From: an uncultured Archangium sp.
GTDB lineage: Bacteria; Myxococcota; Myxococcia; Myxococcales; Myxococcaceae
Assembly: GCA_903905455.1 (NCBI GenBank)
Contig: CAIVGN010000058.1
Span: forward strand, 1 to 61,834
Reading direction: 5' to 3'
Length of the DNA: 61,834 bases
Positions within the stretch are counted from its first letter, which is position 1, and every line of letters begins with the position of its first letter. Below the pieces are notes generated by a model that was not told the DNA's origin, searched no databases, and worked only from the letters and a program-made list of their open reading frames with translations. The position numbers and the translations under genes were made by a program. Shown here piece by piece: positions 25,186 to 33,294 of the stretch.

Positions 25186-25366
25186 GGGAGGCGTGCGTCT
25201 CCTGCGATCGGCACAGGTCGTCTCCATGTTTGGGTGCCAGGGATCGCCCCAATCCCTTCCTTTCCCCCCGGGGAAAGGGGAGCGCTCATCTGCCGCGCGG
25301 GCTAGACGAGCGCACAGAAATTCGGGGCGTGGCCTCAATTTTCAGGAACGTTCGGGGTTGCCTGAT
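25186..25366 (-). repeat. Dispersed repeat, inverted diverged copy C
   Basis: Read on the minus strand, this matches copy B (25482-25725) in the parts GCCTGATC (inverted end), TTGAGGCCACGCCCCG, GCGCTCCCCTTTCCCC, GGAAGGGATTGGGGCGA, TGTGCCGATCGCAGGAGACG and GCCTCCC. Other parts have diverged or been replaced. It begins about 75 bp after the start codon of the leftward lipoprotein gene, so the repeat could carry or disturb that gene's promoter. Between C and B (25367-25481) I see no gene; there is a TGAAGCAGCAG direct repeat at 25413 and 25429. Confidence 0.7.
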
Positions 25367-25481
25367 CCACCGTCGGCCCTCGACGGTTTTCGTGGACGGC
25401 GACGCGGGGCGCTGAAGCAGCAGCATCTTGAAGCAGCAGGTGCTGCCCTTGGGCAGCCACGACAGGAAGTCAGATGTTGCT

Positions 25482-25725
25482 GCCTGGGCAGTTGATCAGG
25501 CGCATGCCAAGACCATCGAGAAGAAGCGAGGGGGTCCTGCGCTGCGAGCGGTCCTGCATATCGAGGCCTTGCCCCATTCGACTCTGGATCCCGTCTGGCC
25601 CGCGCGGCGAGCGCTCCCCTTTCCCCGGGGGGAAAGGAAGGGATTGGGGCGAACCCCGGCACCCAAACAAAGAAGCGACCTGTGCCGGTCGCAGGAGACG
25701 CAAACCTCCCGTCGAAGTCACCCGC
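25482..25725 (+). repeat. Dispersed ~240-bp repeat, copy B
   Basis: Nearly identical to 1-245 in the same direction; differences are scattered substitutions and a few small indels. The palindromic core is at about 25617-25640. Together with copy C it fills most of the 685-bp non-coding stretch 25113-25797 upstream of the CotH-like gene. The last ~75 bp before that gene (25726-25797) are a C-rich ACCC-repeat leader. Confidence 0.75.
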
Positions 25726-25797
25726 GCGCCCGCAAACCCGCACACCCGCCCACCCGCCCACCCGCACCCAACCCCCTCCCGTACTACCCTCGTCGCC

Positions 25798-27516
25798 ATG
25801 CCTCGCGCGCTGACCGGACTGCTGGCCCTCTGCGCCCTGTGCGCCTGCCCCTCGCCGGTGGCGCCAGACGCCGGCCCCCCCACCGTCGTCATTGCCACGC
25901 CCGACGCAGGCGACCCCACCGCAGCCCTCTTCGCGCCCAACCACGTCATCGACGTGCGCCTCGAGTTGCCCCCTTCCGACTGGGAGACCCTCCGCCACCA
26001 GACCCGCGATCTCTTCACGCTCCTCGCCGGCGACTGCGTGGCCCAGCCCTTCCCTTCCCCCTTCACCACCTTCGAGGGCGTGGCCACCATCGACGGCCAG
26101 CGCCTCGAGCGCACCACCATCAAGAAGAAGGGCTTCCTCGGCTCGCTCTCGACGAACCGCCCCTCGCTCAAGCTCAAGTTCGACGCGCTCCTCGCGGATC
26201 AACAGGTCTCCGGCCTCGACGCGATGACCCTCAACAACGCCCAGCAAGACCCCGCCCTCGTGCGCCAGTGCCTCGGCTACGCGCTCTTCGCGAAGGCCGG
26301 GCTGCTCGCGCCGCGCTGCAGCTTCGCCCACGTGCGCGTCAACAGCGTCGACCTCGGCGTCTACGTCCACGTCGAGGCCATCGACAAAGACTTCCTCCGC
26401 CGCCGCTTCCCCAACGCGAAGGGCAACCTCTTCGAGGGCACGCTCAGCGACTTCAACGCCACCTTCGTCCGCACCTTCGACCTCAAGAGCCCCAACACCG
26501 ACCCCGCTGACCTCTCCACCGTGCTCTCCGCCCTGGCCGCACCCGATGCCGAGGTGCTCGCGCGCCTCGAGGCGGTGCTCGACGTGAACCAGTTCATCGA
26601 CTTCTGGGCCATGGAGACCCTGCTGCGCCACTGGGACGGCTACGCCGGCAACACCAACAACTTCTTCCTCTACGACGACCCCACCACGCACCGCTTCGTC
26701 TTCATTCCCTGGGGCGCCGACGCGGTCTTCACCTCCGGGCCCGCGTCGGCCGACAACCCCGAGGGCCTGTTGCTGCGCAGCCAGCTCGCCCAGCGCCTCT
26801 ACGCCCTGCCCTCCACCCACGACCGCTACCTCGCGCGCCTGCGCTTCCTCCTCGACACCGTCTTGGACGAGCCCTCGTTGCGCGCCGAGGTGCTGCGCAT
26901 GCAAGACCTCGTCGCCCCGCTCACCGACTTCATCCAGCGACCCCAGCTCGCCAATGGGCTGGCCGACGTGCGCCGCTTCATCGACACCCGGCGCGCGAAG
27001 TTGAACGCGGTGCTCGCCAACCCGCCCACCGCCATGGCGCCCACCGAGCGGCCCTCCCCCTGCCTCGCGCGCCTGGGCTCCATCTCGGCCACCTTCTCGA
27101 CCACCTGGGGCACGCTCGACGCGCCGAACCCCTTCACCGCCGGCACGGGCACCCTCGACTTCTCACTGGGCGCGCCCATCGCCTTGCGCGGCCCGGTCGC
27201 GAGCACCGCCGGCCTCGACCTCACCGGCAACGACGGCCCGCGCGTGGGCGTCAACGTCTTCTCGTACCTTGGTGATGGAGGCGCCACGGTCGCGGCGCTC
27301 CGGTTGATCCCCGCGCGCTATCCACCCGTGGGCCCGCAGCCCTTCGACCTCTTTGAGCGCTACGGCGTGATGATCGACTTCTCGAACCAGGTCGCCACGC
27401 CCGTGGGCATCTTCGGCAACGGCACCCTGGCGTTCGAAGACGCCGGCACCTCCGACGGCGCACTTGTCACGGGGCACTTCTCCGCAGAGATCTACCGCTG
27501 GCCCTTCGGCGGCTGA
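25798..27516 (+). CDS. CotH-family lipoprotein
   Basis: 572 residues. Signal peptide and lipobox LCAC, then a DAGPPT linker. The CotH region runs ~45-400: NHVIDVRLELPPSDWETL, ERTTIKKKGFLGS (substrate-loop Lys), LNNAQQDPALVRQCLGYALF, VNSVDLGVYVHVEAIDKDFL, then NFFLYDDPTTHRFVFIPWGADAVF with the metal-binding Asp near the C-terminal end. CotH of Bacillus is a protein kinase for spore coat; bacterial homologues outside spores are common and uncharacterised. The final ~150 residues are a beta-rich segment of unknown role. Surface location is likely. Confidence 0.88.
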   Translation: MPRALTGLLALCALCACPSPVAPDAGPPTVVIATPDAGDPTAALFAPNHVIDVRLELPPSDWETLRHQTRDLFTLLAGDCVAQPFPSPFTTFEGVATIDGQRLERTTIKKKGFLGSLSTNRPSLKLKFDALLADQQVSGLDAMTLNNAQQDPALVRQCLGYALFAKAGLLAPRCSFAHVRVNSVDLGVYVHVEAIDKDFLRRRFPNAKGNLFEGTLSDFNATFVRTFDLKSPNTDPADLSTVLSALAAPDAEVLARLEAVLDVNQFIDFWAMETLLRHWDGYAGNTNNFFLYDDPTTHRFVFIPWGADAVFTSGPASADNPEGLLLRSQLAQRLYALPSTHDRYLARLRFLLDTVLDEPSLRAEVLRMQDLVAPLTDFIQRPQLANGLADVRRFIDTRRAKLNAVLANPPTAMAPTERPSPCLARLGSISATFSTTWGTLDAPNPFTAGTGTLDFSLGAPIALRGPVASTAGLDLTGNDGPRVGVNVFSYLGDGGATVAALRLIPARYPPVGPQPFDLFERYGVMIDFSNQVATPVGIFGNGTLAFEDAGTSDGALVTGHFSAEIYRWPFGG

Positions 27517-27601
27517 GTCATTTCCAGGTGCGAGTTTCTCAGCGCCTGAGAAGCGCCACGACCCCTTGTGGCCTGCCCGGGAGTGAGCGAGTCAGGGCCC
27601 C

Positions 27602-28552
27602 ATGATTCGCTCTTCGTTGATCGCTGCGTTCGTCTGCATCTCCCTCCTGGCTGGCTGCGGGCGTGACGTCGTCAGCGAAGATCTCGACGGCGGCGCCACG
27701 GGCGGCGGCACCGGCACCACGGGCACCGGCGGCAGCACCGGCGCCGGCGGCAACACCGGCACCGGCGGCAGCACCGGCGCCGTCGGCTTCTGCAACGTGC
27801 AGCCCGTGCTCCAGGCCCAGTGCGGCTCGTGTCACGGCACCAACCCCGTCAGCGGCGCCCCGCAGTTGATGACCCGGGCCCAGCTCACGGCGAACTCCCC
27901 CATCGCGGGCACGATGCTCGACCGCAGCATCACCCGCATGGAAACGCAGCCCCTCTCGGCCGCGATGCCCCCCAACGTCGGCGGCTCGGCCAGCGACGTC
28001 GCCCTGCTCAAGGCGTGGCGCACCGCGGGCCTCGTCGACTGCATGACCGGCACGGGTGGCGGCACCGGCGGCGGCACGGGCACCGGCGGCGGCGCTGGAA
28101 CGGGCGGCGGCGGCGGCACCATGGTGGCCACCACCTGCGCGAGCAACATCCACTGGAGCTTCGGCAACTCGCTGGGCGCGGCGATGAACCCCGGCGAGGC
28201 CTGCGCCGCGTGCCACACCTCGCAGGGCAAGGGGCCGCTCGACGGCTTCATGGGAACGGTCTACCCCGCGGTGCACGAAGGCCCGCTGTGCACCGTGACC
28301 TCCATCCCCACCGGCGTGACGGTGGAGATCCTCGACATGGCCGGCGTCGTTCGCCAGACCTTCCCCATCACCGCCTTCAGCGACGGCAACTTCCACGGCG
28401 GCACCGTCGGCTCGCCCTCGCCCTACCGCGCGCGGGTCAAGCAGGGCACGGTGGTGAAGAGCGAGATGGTCGGCGCCCAGACCAACGGCGACTGCAACGT
28501 GTGCCACACGGCCCAGGGCGCCCAGGGCGCGCCGGGCCGCCTTCACTGGTGA
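27602..28552 (+). CDS. Multi-CxxCH (c-type cytochrome-like) lipoprotein with Gly/Thr linkers
   Basis: 316 residues. Signal peptide MIRSSLIAAFVCISLLAGC (lipobox). Two low-complexity GTGG linkers (residues ~32-60 and ~150-175) separate two domains. Three haem-binding motifs are seen: CGSCHG, CAACHTS and CNVCHTA; a YPAVHEG segment could give an axial ligand. The first domain has the layout seen in surface cytochrome-like lipoproteins (CNVQPVLQAQCGSCHG, AMPPNVGG). A role in extracellular electron transfer or peroxide chemistry is possible but unproven. Converges with 28560. Confidence 0.82.
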   Translation: MIRSSLIAAFVCISLLAGCGRDVVSEDLDGGATGGGTGTTGTGGSTGAGGNTGTGGSTGAVGFCNVQPVLQAQCGSCHGTNPVSGAPQLMTRAQLTANSPIAGTMLDRSITRMETQPLSAAMPPNVGGSASDVALLKAWRTAGLVDCMTGTGGGTGGGTGTGGGAGTGGGGGTMVATTCASNIHWSFGNSLGAAMNPGEACAACHTSQGKGPLDGFMGTVYPAVHEGPLCTVTSIPTGVTVEILDMAGVVRQTFPITAFSDGNFHGGTVGSPSPYRARVKQGTVVKSEMVGAQTNGDCNVCHTAQGAQGAPGRLHW

Positions 28553-28559
28553 CCGGAGC

Positions 28560-29687
28560 TCACTTCTTCTCGGGGCAGGTCGCGGTCATCAGGTGGTTGT
28601 GCTTGCGCTCGCTGCCGTCGGGGTACCCGAAGCGCATGGGCACCTTCTTCGCGGTGGCGAACAGCTCGCGCAGCTCGACCTGGTAGCCCTCCCACGTGCC
28701 GAGGAACGACTTCTCGAACTGGCCGTAGGCCGCCACCGCGCACCCCTGCTTGAGCCAGTACCGCGGGGGCACGCCGGTCGAATCGAAGACCATGAACGCC
28801 GAGCTGGCCACCAGCCAGTCGCGCACCTTCGAGAAGGTGTTGCGCCACAGCAGGTAGCTCGCGGCCTTGGTCATCGCCGTGACCCGGCCCTTGCTCTCGA
28901 GGTGCTTCATCACCCCCACCGGCACCGCCTCGTCGCCCAGGTTCGCCGCGAGGTGACGGTGCGTGCGCCGCGGGGCGTCGAGCTGGCCCTTCGGCACGAA
29001 CTGCACCTCCACGTTGGCGAAGGCCGGGCTGAAGTCTGGCGCGCGCCAGGTGTCCTTGAGCTTCTTGGCGGTGCTGCCCTCCAGCGCGTCGATCTCCTCC
29101 TGCGAGTAGTAGTGCAGCGCGCCGTCGGGCTCGACGCGGAAGAAGCGCACCGAGACCGGCTCCTGGCCGGCGATGGCGAGGCCCATCAGGTGCATCGACA
29201 GCTGGCCGGGGAGCTCGCCGCGCTGCGTGGCCGAGAGGTTGCGCGAAAGGGAGTCGTTGCTCATCAGCGTCGAGGCGCTGGCGTTGCTCAGGGCCGCGAG
29301 CGACGTCTTGAGCGACTTCGCGTCGGTGATCTTCTTCCAACGCCGCGGGTCACCGGCCAGCTCCAGCGAGAGCGTGGTGAAGACCTGGGCCTCGGGGAAG
29401 AGCTGCAGCGCCGACATCAGGTCACCGCCGCCGAAGGGGTAGACCAGCTCCGGGGGCAGCGCTGCGGGCTTGAGCGGGTTCAAGAACTCGCGCGCGCGCG
29501 GGCCCCAGTTCTCCCGGTACTGCGTGTAGCGCTTGTCCTGCACCACGCACCACGCCTCGGCCGTCTTGGCGTCGAGCGAGGCCGGCAGGTCCCCCTGGCA
29601 GGTGACGAGCCGGAAGAGCGGGCGGACGTCATCGATGAAGTCCGCGGGGGCAGCGACGAGGGTCAGGGCGACGACGAGCGAGAGCAC
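28560..29687 (-). CDS. Secreted hypothetical protein, 375 aa
   Basis: A signal peptide (MLSLVVALTLVAAPA) is followed by a mature protein with five cysteines (LVTCQGDLP, AWCVVQDKRY, KQGCAVAAYG, TATCPEKK). Recurrent features are aromatic-rich segments (VSVRFFRVEPDGALHYYSQ, FEKSFLGTWEGYQVEL). I recognise no domain; it looks like a periplasmic or secreted globular protein. The next gene on this strand (VWA) ends 25 bp before its stop side, with separate promoters likely. Confidence 0.7.
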   Translation of the reverse strand: MLSLVVALTLVAAPADFIDDVRPLFRLVTCQGDLPASLDAKTAEAWCVVQDKRYTQYRENWGPRAREFLNPLKPAALPPELVYPFGGGDLMSALQLFPEAQVFTTLSLELAGDPRRWKKITDAKSLKTSLAALSNASASTLMSNDSLSRNLSATQRGELPGQLSMHLMGLAIAGQEPVSVRFFRVEPDGALHYYSQEEIDALEGSTAKKLKDTWRAPDFSPAFANVEVQFVPKGQLDAPRRTHRHLAANLGDEAVPVGVMKHLESKGRVTAMTKAASYLLWRNTFSKVRDWLVASSAFMVFDSTGVPPRYWLKQGCAVAAYGQFEKSFLGTWEGYQVELRELFATAKKVPMRFGYPDGSERKHNHLMTATCPEKK

Positions 29688-29712
29688 GCCGCCACCCTAA
29701 CGAATCCGGCGC

Positions 29713-31320
29713 TCAGTACCCGGTGTTGTCGTAACGGGTCTCGCGCGTGGCCACCGGCCGGCTGCGCAGCTCCTCGGCCCGGCGCATCATGGCCACGAAC
29801 TCCAGGCGCTCGGCCCGCTCGTCCGAGGCGCCCCGCGCGAGTTCGGCGATGGCCGACAGCGACCACGAGCCCACCGCGTTGCCCCTCAAGGTGTCCGCCC
29901 CGAGCGCGACCGCGGTGGCGAAGCGGAAGTCCGACCCCATCTCGCTGAGCCCGTGCGCGGTGACGGCGCGGGGGATGTTCTGCTCGAGCTCAAAGGCCTC
30001 ACCTGAATCGGGCAGCTGGCCCCGCACCGCCACCGTGCCGAGGGCGCCGGGCTTCGAGCTCAGCGTCACCTCGTAGAGCGCCGTCACCGCGTGGCCCGCG
30101 CCCAGCTCGCCCGCGTCCACGCGATCGTTGCGGAAGTCCGCGTCGGCCACGGCCCGGTTCTCGTAGCCGATGAGCCGGTACGAGGTGACCACGCTCGGGT
30201 CGAACGACACCTGCACCTTCACGTCCTTGGCGATGACCTCGAGGGTGCCGGTGAGCTCCTTGCGGAACACGCGGTCGATGGCCGCCTCGCCGTCCACGTA
30301 GAGCGCCTGGCCATTGCCCTTGTCGGCGAGCTCCTCGAGGGCGCCGCCCCGGTAGTTGCCCAGCCCGAAGCCCACGGTGGTCAGGGTCACGCCCTCTTCC
30401 ACGTGGGCGTGCACCGCGTTGAGCATCTGCGCGGGCGAGGTGTTGCCGATGTTCGCGTCACCGTCGGTGAGCACGATGACCCGGGTGGTGGTGCCGCGCC
30501 GCACCTGCTTGACGGCCTGGGCGTAGGCGAGCTCCATGCCGGTGCCCATGTTGGTGCCGCCGCCGGCGCCGAGGCTCGCGATGGCCGAGAGGATGGTCTT
30601 CTGGTTCGCCGCGCTGGTCGCAGGGAGCACCACCGCGGTGCTGCCCGCGTACGTCACCAGGGCCACGGTGTCCGCCTCGGTGAGCTGGGTGGTGAGCACC
30701 TGCAGCGCGCGCTTGGCCAGCGGCAGGCGATCCGCCGAGGCCATCGAGCCGCTCACGTCGACGAGGAACACCAGGTGCGCCGGCTTGCGGAGCGCGGCGG
30801 TCACCACCTTCCCCTTGAGCGCGACCTTGAGCAGCGTCTTCTGTTCGTCGAAGGGCGAGATGGCCCCCTCCACCGACACCGCGAACGGCGCTCGCTCGGG
30901 CGCGGCGAGCGCGTAGTCGAAGGCATTGACCCACTCCTCGACGCGCACCCCGTCGGTGGACGGCAGCGTGTTCTGCTCGAGCAGCGTGCGCCGCGCCCAG
31001 GTGTACGACGCGGTGTCCACGTCGATGGCGAAGGTACTCTTCGAGTCGAGCGCGGTGCGGGTGATGGGGTTGGGCGCGGGCACCGGGGGCAGGTACGCCG
31101 GCGCCGGGCTGGCGTACGTCTCGTTGGCCTGCGCGAACTGCGTGAACCGCTTCAGCTCGAGCTTGCCTCGTGACGCACTCGAGCGCCGCTCGACGGTGGA
31201 TTCACCCGCCAGCGCGTCGGCGCTCATGCCGCTGAGCGCCTTGATGTTATCCGCGAAGAGCGTGACCACGGCGAGCGACGTGAGACCAATCACCACCAAC
31301 GACGCGACGAGCTTCTTCAT
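29713..31320 (-). CDS. VWA-domain protein of the YfbK type
   Basis: 535 residues. The N-terminus has a signal or anchor segment (KLVASLVVIGLTSLAVVTLF). Residues ~85-150 form the family N-terminal domain (FAIDVDTASYTWARRTL, EEWVNAFDY). The von Willebrand A domain follows, with a full MIDAS: FLVDVSGSMASADR (DxSxS) and VIVLTDGDANIGN. The C-terminal ~170 residues are the YfbK-associated domain (GENRAVADADFRND-like, HAVTALYEVTL). MIDAS domains bind metal and ligands, and YfbK proteins are envelope-associated. ATG at 31320 is chosen; a GTG three codons upstream is possible. Confidence 0.9.
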   Translation of the reverse strand: MKKLVASLVVIGLTSLAVVTLFADNIKALSGMSADALAGESTVERRSSASRGKLELKRFTQFAQANETYASPAPAYLPPVPAPNPITRTALDSKSTFAIDVDTASYTWARRTLLEQNTLPSTDGVRVEEWVNAFDYALAAPERAPFAVSVEGAISPFDEQKTLLKVALKGKVVTAALRKPAHLVFLVDVSGSMASADRLPLAKRALQVLTTQLTEADTVALVTYAGSTAVVLPATSAANQKTILSAIASLGAGGGTNMGTGMELAYAQAVKQVRRGTTTRVIVLTDGDANIGNTSPAQMLNAVHAHVEEGVTLTTVGFGLGNYRGGALEELADKGNGQALYVDGEAAIDRVFRKELTGTLEVIAKDVKVQVSFDPSVVTSYRLIGYENRAVADADFRNDRVDAGELGAGHAVTALYEVTLSSKPGALGTVAVRGQLPDSGEAFELEQNIPRAVTAHGLSEMGSDFRFATAVALGADTLRGNAVGSWSLSAIAELARGASDERAERLEFVAMMRRAEELRSRPVATRETRYDNTGY

Positions 31321-31410
31321 GGGAGTCACCGTGAGTGCTGCGAGGTGACGGCATGGTGCGCGTTGCCGCGGCCCCCGAACATCGGCCGTCGGGAGGTCCT
31401 CCTGGTGACC

Positions 31411-31428
31411 GTCGGTCGAATGACCGAC
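31411..31428. terminator. Small hairpin GTCGGTC-GAAT-GACCGAC
   Basis: A perfect 7-bp inverted repeat with a 4-nt loop, 13 bp past the stop codon of the leftward gene at 31441-32040 and about 90 bp ahead of the VWA gene start. It lacks a T-run, so it may be a weak terminator, an mRNA-end structure, or an operator for the VWA gene. Confidence 0.4.
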
Positions 31429-31440
31429 CCCCCCCTTCGC

Positions 31441-32040
31441 TCACGGGCCGGGCAGGGCGGTGTCGCTCACCCTCAGGGCTTGCGCCGGCGCCTCGCACAG
31501 CCGCACCGGCGTGTCGTCGGGCTGGAAGAAGGACAACGTGCCCGGGGCGAGCCACTTCGCGCTGAGCCCCAGCTCGGAGGCGAAGACCTCGCGCTCCACG
31601 CGCTTCTCCATCAACACCGGCGGCTCGCGCAGGTGCTGGTGCACCCGGACCCAGACCCGCGAGACGCCGCTGGGGCCCCAGGCGAACGAGAGTCGATCTC
31701 CCCCCACGCGCTTCTCGTGCACCAGGGTCATGCCGAAGCTGGTGACGTCCACCTTCGCGCCGCGCAGCGACTGCCCGAAGACCACCGTCACCGCCTTCGT
31801 GCCCGAGGGGAGCACCAGCTCGAAGTCGGTGGCGCCGCCGGTGGCCTGGCCGTTGGCGTACAGCCCGGTCTCGTGCTCGACGAAGGTGAAGCGCTCGTCG
31901 CTCCTGAACTGCGAGAGCGACGGGGGCGCGGCGAGGTGCGGCGCATGGGCCGGCACCGGCACCTGCTTCCAGCCCGGGGTGCGGGCCTCGAACTCGAAGC
32001 ACGGCGCGGCCGCGAGCAACAGGGCGGGGAGCAGCATCAC
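31441..32040 (-). CDS. Secreted hypothetical protein
   Basis: 199 residues from a GTG whose TGA overlap (GTGA) with the upstream membrane gene is 4 bp; an ATG one codon later is an alternative. A signal peptide (MLLPALLLAAAP) precedes a beta-rich mature domain (ATDFELVLPSGTKAVTVVFG, DRLSFAWGPSGVSRVWVRVH). Cysteines near both ends could pair. No known domain. Operon with 32037-32792. Confidence 0.68.
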   Translation of the reverse strand: MMLLPALLLAAAPCFEFEARTPGWKQVPVPAHAPHLAAPPSLSQFRSDERFTFVEHETGLYANGQATGGATDFELVLPSGTKAVTVVFGQSLRGAKVDVTSFGMTLVHEKRVGGDRLSFAWGPSGVSRVWVRVHQHLREPPVLMEKRVEREVFASELGLSAKWLAPGTLSFFQPDDTPVRLCEAPAQALRVSDTALPGP

Positions 32041-32792
32041 GCCACCACCGGCGCCTTCGGGGTGATGAGCCGACCGCCCACCCAGGTCAGGCCACCGGCG
32101 AGCGCGAAGGCTGCGATGCGCAGCACGCCGTCGAGGTGCGTGGTGTCGTAGAGCAGCAGCTTGCCGAGCGCCGCGACGGTCAGCACCAGGCCCGCGCCGA
32201 GCACCGCCCGGTCTTCACGCTTGCCACCCCACACCACGCCCGCCAGGCCCGCCGCCAACCACGCCACGGTGACGATGACCCGCCGCGCGACGAAGCCGTC
32301 GCCGAGCAGCTCGCTGCCGTGAAAGAGGTGGAACGACGTCGCCAGCGTGAGCGCGAGGCCCGACCACGCCAGCCCCTGCCAGGCGAACATGCGGTGCGCG
32401 GGCGTCATCACCAGGGCGGTGCGCGCGCGGTTGGCGAAGGCCAGCCACGCGAAGGTCGCGAAGCCGGACGCGAGCGAGAGCAACACCAGCGGATCCCGCG
32501 TCGCGGCGTACCAGGCCGAGGACACCACCACCGAGGCCAGGGTGAGCGCCGGCCCGAGCAACGACTTCTTCTTCCGCTCGAGCACCAGGGTGCCCACCAT
32601 CGCGGCCCCGCTGCCCACCAGCAGCATCACCACCGCCTCCAGCGACACCTCCCTCCACACGAGGACCCCGGCGATGACCAGCAGCGCCCCGCCCAGCCAC
32701 TGCATGGCGTTCCCGTTGACCACCGGTTGCGGGCGCGCGGTGGTGAGGACGACTCGGTCAGGGGCGACGACTTCGGGCTGCGTGGGGTCCAT
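32037..32792 (-). CDS. Polytopic membrane protein
   Basis: 251 residues with about eight hydrophobic segments (for example WLGGALLVIAGVLVW, AVVMLLVGSGAAMVGTLVL, VIVTVAWLAAGLAGVVW). The C-terminal LGAGLVLTVAALGKLLLYD resembles the tail of DUF2339-type membrane proteins, but that is only a resemblance. A strong ribosome binding site (AAGGAGG) lies just ahead of the ATG. Function unknown; coupled to the secreted protein gene that follows. Confidence 0.75.
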   Translation of the reverse strand: MDPTQPEVVAPDRVVLTTARPQPVVNGNAMQWLGGALLVIAGVLVWREVSLEAVVMLLVGSGAAMVGTLVLERKKKSLLGPALTLASVVVSSAWYAATRDPLVLLSLASGFATFAWLAFANRARTALVMTPAHRMFAWQGLAWSGLALTLATSFHLFHGSELLGDGFVARRVIVTVAWLAAGLAGVVWGGKREDRAVLGAGLVLTVAALGKLLLYDTTHLDGVLRIAAFALAGGLTWVGGRLITPKAPVVA

Positions 32793-32909
32793 GGTGTTGC
32801 CTCCTTCAGCGGGTGATGGAGGCAGCCTCTCGCGCCCCCGTGACTCGCGGAGGGACGAGGCAAGGACTGTGTGCGGACGGCGTGTGGCGACGGTGTGGCT
32901 GCGGGCCGC

Positions 32910-33176
32910 TCAGCCCGCGAGCAACCGCGTGTGCCCGTTCTGGCAGACCAGCGAGCCGTCACCGGTCTCCTTCATCGAGCGCCCGCAGGCGCGGCACGAG
33001 GGGAGCGCGCCCGAGGTATCGACCTTCTTCGCCGCGGGCTTGAGCTGCATCAACTCATCGCGCACCTTGGCGAGCAGCTCGCCGCGCACGCCGCGGTACT
33101 TCGATTGGATCTGCTCGAAGCGCTCCATCATTTCCTGAAACTGCGCCTGACGGCCGTCGTCGATCGCCTGTGCCAT
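32910..33176 (-). CDS. Small zinc-ribbon protein
   Basis: 88 residues, start MAQAIDDGRQAQFQEMM. The first ~55 residues are helical and charged (MMERFEQIQSKYRGVRGELL); the C-terminus has a zinc ribbon CRACGRSMKETGD then LVCQNGH. Similar architecture is seen in small regulators or nucleic-acid-associated proteins; no specific role can be assigned. It ends just before the long upstream leader of the membrane gene. Confidence 0.7.
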   Translation of the reverse strand: MAQAIDDGRQAQFQEMMERFEQIQSKYRGVRGELLAKVRDELMQLKPAAKKVDTSGALPSCRACGRSMKETGDGSLVCQNGHTRLLAG

Positions 33177-33294
33177 GCGCGCAAAACTGATCGCCTCGAT
33201 CCTCCGCCGCAACCCCCTCTGGAGGCGCCTGATCCACCGGCCCCGGGAGTGGCCCTCTTTCCGGTGCATTGCGCGGCGACGCTGATCCACCGGC

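Noticed and set aside
27660-28120. GGCACCGGC-rich repeats as a structural or regulatory DNA element
   Set aside because: They encode the GTGG linkers of the c-haem lipoprotein in frame.
33226-33294. 12-bp direct repeat CTGATCCACCGG at 33228 and 33282
   Set aside because: Short, with no matching element around it; chance in GC-rich DNA or a minor duplication cannot be excluded.
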